From Serinus canaria (taxonomy: Eukaryota > Chordata > Aves > Passeriformes > Fringillidae): a stretch of 64,000 nt of DNA. Shown here piece after piece: positions 23,771 through 34,756 of the stretch (positions within the stretch are counted from its first letter, which is position 1; each line of letters starts with the position of its first letter). Both the position numbers and the translations under genes were made by a program. Below the pieces are notes generated by a model. That model saw only the letters and a list, made by a program, of their open reading frames with translations. It was not told where the DNA came from and ran no database searches. The DNA is taken from assembly GCF_022539315.1 (NCBI RefSeq), contig NC_066327.1, forward strand, positions 12,276,495 to 12,340,494, in the 5' to 3' direction.

Positions 23771-25518
23771 ATGTCTCACCTGTTAATGTTTTTTATTGTC
23801 TGCAACTCCCTGTTTGCTCTCTCTGTTGCTCACAGGAATTTTGTGGGATCTGCTGGAGTCTGTGAGCCTTGACCTCAACCCTCTGAGGGAGGAGTCAGAC
23901 CTGGAGAAAAGTTCCTGCAATTCAGAGAAACCAGGTGGTAACTTTTGGAAGAAGAATGTTGAAATTCAAACCTGGACTTCCAGCCTGAATGTCCATCAGG
24001 CCTTGATAACAAAGCTGCACCAGGAAGATGGGCAGCAATAAGTGCATTGCCATGTGCCAGAGACCAATGGGCAGAACACCCTGCAAGGGCCTGAGAAGGC
24101 TCCCAGCGTGCCTGATATCCACAAATCCAAATGGAAAAGAGAACATGGCAAATGACACTTAGTCCCAAAGTGAGCAAAGCTGTCCTTGCACCCAGAGAAA
24201 CAACTGACAGCTGACACAGGACTGGGACCTGCAGGATCTCTGCAGGAGCAAAGTCTCCTCTGGGGGAGAGTAAAGCTTGCTGCAAACCCCAAGGTCTCCT
24301 CTGTATGAGCAGTGGGAAGGGAACAGGGTAAAACTTGGGATCACCTGAGCCTGCTTAGCAGGGTTGGGGTTTATTGCACTGGAGATTCCACAAAGAACTT
24401 TCATCCACCAGGAGCTCTGGGCTCTGAAGAGTCTGATGGGTATCCTTAAACATTTTGGGGTGACAGTTTGGAGGGTATCTGGCAAGACATGAGCCAGTAA
24501 GACATTGTAGAAAGATGAATTCACAAGCAGAAAGTTTTAGAGAGGGTATTTGAGAATGAAAGAGTGATTCCACCAACCTTCACCATTCATTTATTTAAAT
24601 TAATGCTATAAAATGGACAGTAGAGGAAAGTCAAAACTTGCACTGATGATTTTTCATTCTCTTCCTCCCCTGCCCCTGATCTTTTATTTATTAAACTGCT
24701 CTGGGTGCACCTTTCAAATGACTTTTTTTGGCTTACTGTTTATTATGTCTTCATCAGCCTTGAAATGGCAGCTGCAGGCAGTTTGATAAATGGAGGGAAA
24801 AGCTGCTTCTGCCAGAGTCAACCTAACAAAAAATCCCTCAGTATCTATAAGCCTTTTTGTTTTAGCATTTCTAAAACAAGCACTACTTTCCTCAAAGCAT
24901 CATGAGAGAAGAATGATGCACCAGTACTCCTGAGTGTTTCACCAAAGGGATTTTTTTATGCAGTGGTGCCCAGGGCAGAAGTTCCTCACTGGGTCAAGGA
25001 AAGGACTCAGCCTGCAGCTCTGGAGAGCAAGGGTAGAGAGAGAGAGAGATGTGGTCTTAGAAGGCTGAGAAAATCCTCACTCCAAAATGTGCTGGGCAGA
25101 TCAATGGAGTAAATGAGGCAAAATGTATGAAGTTGGGTCCTGCTCACAGAGACTTGCAGCTTCCATGGAGCTATTTTTTACTCAGATACTTTCTGAACTC
25201 TTCATTTCCTCCCAATCCTTCTTTAAATATGAACAGCTCAATACATCCCTGGTTCAAACCTTTTGTCCTTAGCACATTTATATTCCTCAGCTGGCCCAGC
25301 CTGGCAGTAAACAAGGGTTTAGTTACTGTGGCTTATTGACAGTGGTGAATGGTTCAGTCCCATCTGTGCAGGTACAAAATACCCACAAAAAAATAAACAC
25401 CCCATAAGAGAGTGGTAAGGAGCCATCCAGGTGAAAATCTGTCATTTTATCTGCTGTAGCTTACAGCACAAATGTTGCAGCAAAGGAAGGGAGAGGGGGG
25501 AAAATCCACCACCACCAC

Positions 25519-25519
<1 letters not shown>

Positions 25520-25568
<49 letters not shown>
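25520..25568 (+). repeat. Homopolymer run of 49 A
   Basis: A pure A run preceded by the short triplet repeat CCACCACCACCACC and followed by GAAAAGAAACC. It gives a meaningless polylysine frame. No retroposed gene or SINE body is recognisable upstream. Its exact length may not be reliable in an assembly. Confidence 0.95.
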
Positions 25569-25570
<2 letters not shown>

Positions 25571-28500
25571 AAAGAAACCAAAAAGGAATGAAAACATGTG
25601 GAATGAAGAGCTCTAGGGAGTAGTTTTAAGAAAAAAGAAATGAAGGATCTCTACATCATAAATCAGCACTGGGGGAGCTGGGACAGGTTTATTCTTGGGG
25701 TGTCCAAAAATGCAGGCTCGGCTCCCAAAGCTTCTGGCAATCAGGGCACCCCAGTGCTCAGTCCCACAGGCTTGCCTGGCACAAGACTGACCTCCAGTGG
25801 CACTGACTTGTGTGCTTGGGCTGTAAATCTGGGGAAGATGTGCACAAACACTCTTCAGAGGCCACACGTTCAGTTTTCAGGGCAGATATTTTCTCCTTGC
25901 CTTCTTCAGACCTTTCCAGCATTAACACAGATGTTGGGGACAGTCTCCTGCTGAGCTGGTAAATGTGACGTGGTTCAGCTGAGGTGGGAAATTCTGGAAA
26001 TGTTCTCATGAAATAGGAAGGAAATATCCTACCTATGGCTTCTTTCCCTGCATGCCAAAGTGGTGAGAAAGAAAGGAGCAAAAGAGAAAGGGAAGAAGCT
26101 GAAACTTTTGGGGCAGAGTGAATTTCACTCTGCAAATGAAATCGTGCTGCCTTTGTTTGAGGTACTTAATCCCAGGATAGTGCATGATTTGCTGCTCTAC
26201 CTCTGCAGGGTGAGGGGGGGAACTCATCCCAATTTAACCTGCGGTTGTACTTCCCAGGGTGGCAAGCTGCTGGGAGGAGGTGCTCACCTGAATGAGGAGG
26301 AACCACCTGCATCATCACTCAGGCTTTCCTTCCTTCCCAGAAACCATGCATCCTCTTCTAATGGTGGAATTACAGCTCTCTGATTCCTCTAAAATTGACA
26401 CAGAGCCTTCCCTGTCTTATTGTTCGTGGAAATTTGGTTCCCCTATGTCTTTGTAGAGGGTTTCTCTGTGTTTCCTGTGTCCTCAGCACAGTTCTGTTGG
26501 TGGCTCTCTCTGACAACACTTTCCTCACTGTGTGAATACAGCTCTCTCCTCATCCTTAGTGCAGCACCCAGCTTCTGCCAGTGTGGAGTCACTTGGTGGA
26601 TTTAGGACGAGGTGTCCTGGCTGGCTGATGGCTGCTGGAGCTCCAACAGAAGGAAGAAGATATTTCCTGTGCCAGTGAAGAACTTCTGTGAATGGTAAGA
26701 CACAGCAATGGTTATTTATCTGTGAGAAGGTGAGGAACCATCAGCTGCTAGGGATTTCCACAGGAAACCTGGCATCACAGAGCAAGGACAAGCCAAGGTA
26801 TGAGGGGCTGCCCTGGATCTGGTTCAGTTGTTGCATTTTTATCTCTGAGGGGATGTTCAAGGGGAGAGCTGCCATTGGTGTGTGACTTTTGGGCACCCAG
26901 GGCTGCACTATCCAAGAGAGATCTTTGGCCCACCACTTGTGTAGGTAATCAGAGGCCATCCTGGACTAAGCACATCTGGTATTCAGACTCAGAAAGGCTC
27001 AGATTTAGCTCAGAGTTGTACTCAGGACAGAATCCAATCACAGACTGAGCTGAGGCACTTGTGCCCTGTCAGAATCTGGAAAGGGGAGGTGGAAAGGTCA
27101 CAGTGCCCTTGGCACTGAGTGAGAGAAGCATTCACCTGGTGATTTATGCTGATGTCTGTTGTGGGGCTCAGGGGTTGGGGTGGACTTGGACAGGCTGCAA
27201 AATGGAGAGATGAAAAGCCTCCCTGAAAAGGAACAGCAGGAGCTGGGAGCAACTGGGAGAGGTCTCTGGAGGGAGCAGGTCAGGCACAGCTGAGCTGCCT
27301 TTCCCAAAGCCTGCTTAGCATAGGCCAAGGCCCTCATTTACTATCGACTGCAGGGATGTTTTACAAGTGCCCCTTCTGGTTCAGAGAGATATGAAATCTG
27401 TCTGTAATTAAGTTAATTTGGAGTTGAACATGGGCAAAGATAATGAGGTGGAAATAACAAAAGAAGAAAGATGGGAAGGTGTTGCTAAGGAACAAGTCTT
27501 TTGCATTAAATCCTCTCCCTTCCCCAATGAAAAAAAAACATTTTTAGGATCTTTATGGCTGAGTGATGGGGCAGACAGAGCACAGGCATGGAAATGACTG
27601 CTAGATCAAGAGTTCAGAATAATAAAGGAGCTAAGGGGAAGGGTGTGACTTGGAAAGGCAGAAAGGGGGACAGCTGTGGCCAGCACAGTTCAGTGGCAGT
27701 GGCTTTGGGCTCAGCAGAGTGGTGTCCTGAGCCACCTGTGGGTGTTTGAGGGAACCCCCCCCCAACGCCCTGAGCCTCCACTGGGAAGTGCTCTGAGACA
27801 TGGACACAAGGACTGGCCACCACCATTTATCAAGGTCTTGCTTATCAAAGATCAGAAACAGCCCTGCTCAAAGCACAAGGCTTTGAACTTCTCCAGTGCT
27901 TGAGCCTGCTGAGAATTCCCACTGGAGTCAAGCATCAGGGTGGAGGCTTAAGATTGCTTCTCCTTGGCTTTTAGAAATGGTGTAAAATATAATATGTTCC
28001 AGCCAAAAGGAGAATGGAAAAGAGGTCCACAGAAAGGACCAGAATATTTAACAGCCAGCAAAGCATAAGCAAATAGACAAGTCATTACCAATGAGTTTGT
28101 TTGAATTTGACAGAGCTTTCCTGCAAACATGGGGGAGGCAAGGGGGGTGAAGAATTCCCCACCAGTGTGAGCTGTAATAAAGGACCTGCTGTTTTCTGAT
28201 TCTCACTCTCTGTGAAAATTGAAAAGGTTAGCCAGGTAATTGAAATCGGGACTGGAATACAAATAACGGTGTGAAAACCCTACAGCTGGCAAATAAAGTT
28301 GCAGGGAAAAGATTCAGTTCTCAGTGGAATTTCTTAGCAGCAAAAAGACTGGATGGATGGGGGAAAGAGATGATTTTCAATATACCTGTTCCTCCTGGGA
28401 GGGAAGACAGGGAATGAAGTGAGACCGGAAGGAACCAGGCTGAGACTGACACTTATGTGAGTGTTCCCTGCTGCTAATGCAAGAGGCACACAAAAACTGG

Positions 28501-31500
28501 GCTGTGCTGAGGCTGGATCATGTCTGGCAGTCCTTGCTGCCTCTTGGAGGAGTGCACTGGGTTTGCTGGGGTTTGCTAGGCTGCCATGTGAGCCCCAGCT
28601 TTTGGACTGTTTTGTGTTATAAGCACAGAGAGCCAGCTGCACATGAATCAGCCCTTTGCCTTGGGACTGGGATCCATAACCAAAGCAGATTTATCTGGGC
28701 CAGTGTCAACTGCTGTTCATCTTTGTTACCTGCAGGAACACAAACTGGTTTGCATCCTTTTAAGCTAAGAGCTTGCTGTGTCTCAGTTCCAGTGGAGGGG
28801 CCTGCCAGTGCTACTGAAATGGAAATTTATGCCTGCTCTGTTTCTGTGGTTTGTTTTTCCGTGGGAGCAGGTAACCTGAGCTGGGAGGAAACAGTGCTGC
28901 AGGGCTTAGGGGAAGCTGAGTTTTGTGGTGCTAACCAGGCTTGTTCACACTCAAAAACCCTTTTTTCATGCAGGATTTCCCTAACACCAAGCCAGCTAAC
29001 AAACCCCAGTCTGTACTGGTTAAATAAACGTGGTTAAGGATACCTCCAGGTTCCCGTGTTAATGCTTTGTTTCCTTCCTCACAGCCTGGTGAGTTTTTCT
29101 GTTTCCCAAAACTCTGACTCTTTTAAACTATGACTCTTGTACTTTTTGGCTGCAGTTGCTCTGTGCTGCCCAACCCACCTGCACTGCAGTCAACAGCAGC
29201 ACGAAAAAACCTCTTTTTGGAGACTTTCCATTGAGTCCAGGCAGCTGTTTGGCTCTGGCAGGACAGATCTCTTCCCTGCCCTTGTCATCTCCAAAGAAGT
29301 AAAGAAAAGAAAACTGCAAGGTTGCAAACAAATGCTGCACATTCTCCACATGCTAGAGCTTTGTTGGAATTTCTGAGCCTTTGGAGTGCAGCCCAGGTGT
29401 CCCAGAGGCAGCAGCCCCAGAGCAATGAACAAAGTGGTAGGTGAGCCCCTGAGGGTGCTCTTCTCTCTCTGTTTAGTGGTGATTTAGCTGTGAGCCATTT
29501 GCTTTGCTCATTTGGAGCATGATTTTCCTACTGAGTCATTTCTGAGGGAGTCTCTTGGGTTCTGAAAAAAATGAAACAAATTGGAAGGGTCTGATAAACA
29601 TACCTGCTCTGCAACAAAGAGCTGACAGCACTCCAAGGTGACTTGTGCCTGGCTGTGCTTTTCAGCTGCAGACATTATGCATAAAAACTGCCTGTAAAAC
29701 ACCGAAAGTAGATGACTGAAGTAGGTCAGATAAATTGGTTTTAGCACAGCTTTTCCCCCCTCATTTGGCTAGAAAAAGGAGTACAGTTTTCCTCTGATGG
29801 AGATCATGTTGTAGACATCTGAGTCAAAGGGTCTTCTGGAAGACCCACATCTAGCCAAAAAATCAAACAAAATCCTGTTCCTCTGGGAAGGAGCTTGCTG
29901 CATTTCATAAAATAGTGTAAGGTGAGGATGAAAGAAAACAGTTATTTGGGATTTTGCAATAAGAACCTCAGTATTTTATTCATGAATTAGCTGTCCTAGT
30001 GGGAAGCAAATTATTCCAACAGCTCCCATACACCTAAAATTAATCCTTCTTTAAAAATTAAGTGGATTTAAGGTAATTTGCCTTTAAAACATCAGCTACA
30101 GCTTTTCAGGGTTTCAGAAAGTCTAGATGGTAAAAGAAAGTCTTCTTGTGCTGGTAGCAAATGAGCTTAGCTCTGTCTGGGTATGACCAAGGCAGGCTAT
30201 TGATTACCCAGAATGTAAATGGAAAGAAACTTTGAGGAAAATCAACAAACCTTGACTCTCCTGGAGAGGTTCTTACATTATGGTCCATTTTGTACGTGGC
30301 AAATTTCTTTTTCAGAGTCAGGGAATTGTGCACAAGATGTTCACTGTCTTTTGGTGCATGGTGACCTGCCCTAACAACAACAAAAGTGTGTTTTTCCCAG
30401 GAGAGGAAACCTGCAGGGCCCAGATTGGGCAATTTTCTGCAGTTTCTTTGGGAACTCTTTTAACCCCCAGCTCACTCTGAAGGACATTTGCCATCATTGC
30501 ATTGACTTGGACCAAATTCTAAACTCAGATTTTAATCCTTGCAACAGCTTGTTTGATTTCTTGTTCATTCTGCTTTCATTATAATATTTCTCCTTACATT
30601 AATATCCATTTGATATGGAAATGCCACAGCTCAGCAATTTGCTAGTTTGTAGAAAAAGAAACCTCAGTGGGGAAAATATTACCAAGGGTCATAATGAAGG
30701 CAGAGAAAATGAGACAGATGTGGGAAAACAGAGAGGGAGAGCAGACCTGGCTGTTCCAGAGGCTGGGAAGGAGAAATTTCTGCTTTGGGACCCTCTCCTG
30801 GCTGTGACAAGAGAGTTTTGTGCTGCCCAGTTTATAACCTCCTGCCCTGTAGGAGCAGCTGTGCAGAATTCTTGGATGCCACAAGGCCCACAGGGATTTG
30901 TGCTGGTTTGGTGCAAATATACCAGCTGAAATATGTTTGTTTTTTTTTTAAGGACTGTGACTTGGAATGAGCTCTTGGTGTCCTGCACTTGGTGCTGGCT
31001 GAACATTTGGGGAATGTCCACCTTCTGCTGCTCACATGGAATCAGAGGGAGAAAGAAGAAGGATTTCTGGAGCATGGACCAGGCTTAGGTAGACAGAGTT
31101 TAGCATGTTTATTTTCATGTTACAGGTACAGATAACCATCTCTGCAGCCGAAATGTACATTTAGTTTTACTGATAAGCTGTGGTTTAAACACTTCAAAAC
31201 ACAGTGGTGCTCAAAAACTCTCTATATAAAATGAACAGAACTGTCCAAGTGCTGTTCATGGTGATTTTTCCAGCTAAACCTGGTGTTAGATCTGAGCATC
31301 ACTCACTGGCAACAACCACAATTCTTCTCCCCTTTGAGTCTTCCTTGTAGCACATTTCAGACCCTCCACGTTTTGTTCACAGTGCTGGAGCACTGCCCTG
31401 CTCTCCACACTTTCTGCTCACACATTTGCACATTTCCCAGAGGGAAACAGAAGCAGAGAAATAAATCAATAGACAGTTCTGTCTCCAAAGTCACGCTTGA

Positions 31501-33907
31501 TTTCAAATAAATGCAGTTTTATCACACCAGACCACTCTGGGGGAAGGAGAGTTGTTCTCCATTTTTGTGCAACAGGAGTTTTTCTCAGCCAGTTGCCAAC
31601 ATTTTTCAGCAGTTGGCTATGAAAGCTCCTTAATGTATAAATAAAGGAACAGCATCAGCTTTCATGACATCTCTATCCATCTTCCTGTTTTTTTCATCTT
31701 TGGATCCAGCTTTCAAAATGCAGGAGGTAAATATCAGAGCAGAGTGATAAATAACTCAAGCACTGACCTTTTGGGAAGAAAAGCCTCCAGTGGGCATTGA
31801 CTACATTTAGGGACAAAGTAAATCAACTGTATTCTAGAGATCCTCCCTCAGGAGTGAGGAGTACCAAGCTGTGCAGTCACAGGGAACTTAACTCAAGTCT
31901 CCAGTTAGTCTGCATTTTTTTCACTGCATTTATTTTATTTTCAGCAGAATTTAGAGGAGTTTTGACATGTCTCTCCCAATGACACTTTACAGGAGGTTTG
32001 GTTTGGTGCAAGACTAAATGTTTTCAGCTTTGATTTTGATATTTGGCCAAAAAACTCGGTAGTTTTTGATTTTCCATATCACTGCTTTTGGCTGACAACA
32101 AATTAAATGTGATAAATCAAATGTGATAAAAACTGATTCTAGGACAAGAAAATAAGTTAATTCAGAGCCAGGTGATTTCATGATGATTTACTTCTCACTA
32201 CTTCTCTTCTAAAATTTTTCCATCCATGTACATTCCTCCCACCTCTGCTTCCCCTTCCTCACAAAACACTTTTATCTTCCCTTGGGACAAAACCATGGCC
32301 ACTTTGCCTAAAGTCACATTAAATCTTTACCCTCCAACCTTTCTCTGCAGGTTTCTGTGCAAGTCAAGGGATGCATTTCCCAACCCTGGGCTCTGCAGCT
32401 GAAGGTTGGGAATGTCCCATGAGGAGAGGAGAGGAGAGAGGGCATCACTCAAGGGTCTCTCATTCATGGATGGCTCTCTCTGCACCAGCACAAGGTGCTG
32501 TCTCACCCTAAATGCATAAAAGGCTTTGAAAGAGCCACAAAAGCTGGCAGAGGAATGTCTCCAGCCCGTGCTGGATGTGTGACTGTCTCCTCACCCCTTT
32601 GGCTGGTGTCTAGGATGGATTTCACACAGCTGGGACAGGGAGGAAAACCCCAGGGCTCTGTGAGGGATCTGCACAAGGGAGGCACAGGGTGAGGGACGAA
32701 ATCCAGCACAGGCACTGCCCAGGTGGGACCAGGTGGGATCACAGAGCTTGGAGCAATGCACAGGCAGCAGAACAGGGACCTGGGCAGCAAGGCACCACTG
32801 CCATGGCCTGCCCAGAGGGAAAACACACTGTAATCTCTGCAGAGGGAAAAATAATGCAAAATTTCTTCTCAGAAATGTCATTGGTAAAATGCAAGTGTCC
32901 ACTTGGGGGTGGCAAAGCATTTCAGCTGTGTCTTGAGGGAGCAGGAATGGCCTTTTCTCTGCAGGGCTTGTGTGTGGCTCTTCTCCTCTCCAAGGCTTGT
33001 TTCTCAGGTGGTAAAAAGAGTCTGAAAATATTCTCCTTATGCTCCCAAAAAAGGGGACTCTCCAGCTGCCATGAGTCTCCCATCTTGGAGTCCCACAGAG
33101 AGAATCAAACAGAAAACTTTGGGCAAACAAAGAAAGAGGCTGTGGTAATCAGGAGCACAGTCCCTTCCTCCTTGGTAGGAAATGTCATCTGGATCCCCTG
33201 TGACCAGGATGGAAAATGTCTTTATGCACACAGTGTATCATCTTCCAGGAGCTAATGCTGTTACTTGCTGTGATAACTCTGTGTTCTCTGGCTGTGTAAG
33301 TGACTGCCAGTCCCTGGTGACACTCTGGGATGATTCTCTGTGGCAGTGCGTGCCAAGCCTGAGCCCAGCCTGGGGATCAAACCCAGCCCTGTGCCAGGAT
33401 GCACACAGGAAGCATTTCCCTGGAACACAATGAACAGGCTTTGAAATGTGTGAGACAGAGGTTCACAAAATTCTCTATCACACAATGAACCCTCCCTTGG
33501 CAAAATTCTATAGGGTGCTGTCCCTGCAGTCAGGAATTTGTCACTTGGATAATGGTGTGCTGCCTTCAGGATCTGTTTGCACCACAGGGATGCAGGAAAG
33601 TTTTTCAGACCTTACATTGTGCTCTGTGGCAAAAACTGAATTTCGTAGATGCAATATCACTGCAAAACTCCCCTTTTTATTGCCCTTGCATAAGGTTTGT
33701 CCCAGTTCCCCCTTTCGTGAGTGCTGTCCAGGCTCCTTCCTGGTGATTGCCAATCCACATGGATCTCTGACTTCTGCAATCCACCTGGTGCAGGAGCAGT
33801 GAAACCTGCTGAAGCACAAGCACAGGGCTTCACTGGTGGAGACAGCACATAAATATCTGAGGGTGAAGGAATGATAAGAAGCTCAGAAAGTAAAAGTTTG
33901 CTTTACA

Positions 33908-33913
33908 TTTATT
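33908..33913 (-). terminator. Candidate NMUR2 polyadenylation signal
   Basis: This is the first canonical AATAAA on the minus strand downstream of the NMUR2 stop, 584 bases beyond it (TTTATT as read on the plus strand). The following minus-strand sequence is moderately T-rich. If used, the 3' untranslated region would be about 0.6 kb. This rests on motif and position only; transcript data would decide it. Confidence 0.4.
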
Positions 33914-34496
33914 TTACAGTTGTTGGCTCCCTGGTTCCTCTGGCCCAGACACAGCTGTTGCTGGAAGCTGGGGTTTATCAGCCCAGCTCTGAGCTGCTCT
34001 CATTCTTGCCTGTTTGCCAATGCTGACAGCAGAGGTTTGCAACAGCCATACCTCAGAATGTTGTACCAGAGGGAAGTGGGACTGGCTTACCTAAAGCTAG
34101 AAGTGGGGAGGGAAGGCTTATACAGAAAATTGTCCTGTTTCAAAATAAGTAAAACCTGATGTTTTGGTTGCTACACAAGAAGCTGTTTGGTAAGGCTTGG
34201 CTAAGCTGATTCTCTCTCCTGTGCTGGCAGTGTTGGGAGTGTCTCTCACCTTTCAAAGCAGCTCAGCTTTGCTGGCACAGCTTGCAGTGGACAAACTCCC
34301 ATTTCCAGCCCTCCCATTAGCTTGGGGTCAGTACAGAGCTTTCCTAAGCCATCCTAAATACAGCCTCCTCCTTTGTTCATTCAGTGGGACACCTCCTGAG
34401 CAATTCTTGCTGAAATCACTCTTTAGCAAGTTTACTTGTGCTTTAGTTTCTTAATTTTCTTTAGCTTTTCTCTCACCTGGATCACAGCACAGAAAG

Positions 34497-34756
34497 TCAC
34501 AGGCCAGTGGAGAGCTGAGAGCTGCTGACAGATGTCCTGTGAGTGCCAGGGAGGCTCGTGTTTTCAGCAGAGTCCATGAGATTGTGGTCCCCAATCACAA
34601 ACATGCTCTTCTGGGATGAAATCTTGCAGGTGGGGTGTTTAGGGGCACAGTGCTTGCAGCAAGGAGAAATCACACTGAGGAAAGCCATCCTGAAGCGCTG
34701 GGACAGCAGGTTGTAAATGATGGGGTTTGTGGCAGAGCTCAGGTAGAAGAAAACAC
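34497..34756 (-). CDS. NMUR2: NMUR2 coding exon 4: end of TM7 and C-terminal tail
   Basis: The last coding exon, after a TTCTCCCAG acceptor, completes Gly311 and encodes residues 312-396 and a TGA stop. It contains the rest of TM7 with NPIIY (321-325), helix 8 ([10 protein letters not shown]), a cysteine cluster CCKHC at about 343-347 suited to palmitoylation, and a serine/threonine-rich tail ending SSSQLSTGL. The tail beyond helix 8 differs greatly from the mammalian protein and is shorter, which accounts for most of the length difference. Tail divergence is usual in this family. An open frame extends upstream of the acceptor into intron 3 by chance and is not coding. Confidence 0.94.

Larger units (their letters stand above)
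19083..33907. other. Intergenic downstream of NMUR2, no gene recognised
   Basis: About 14.8 kb holding the CA run, the pyrimidine tract and the A run listed separately. The longest frames (28477-29037 plus; 32689-33255 plus; 33130-32591 minus) lack any recognisable domain, and the last two overlap each other on opposite strands. I see no splice-linked exon set that reads as a known protein. Confidence 0.5.

Noticed and set aside
25245..25270. GGTTCAAACC resembling a tRNA B box
   Set aside because: No A box at the proper distance and no cloverleaf can be drawn around it.
25431..25616. Polylysine-containing small open frame
   Set aside because: It is created by the homopolymer A run.
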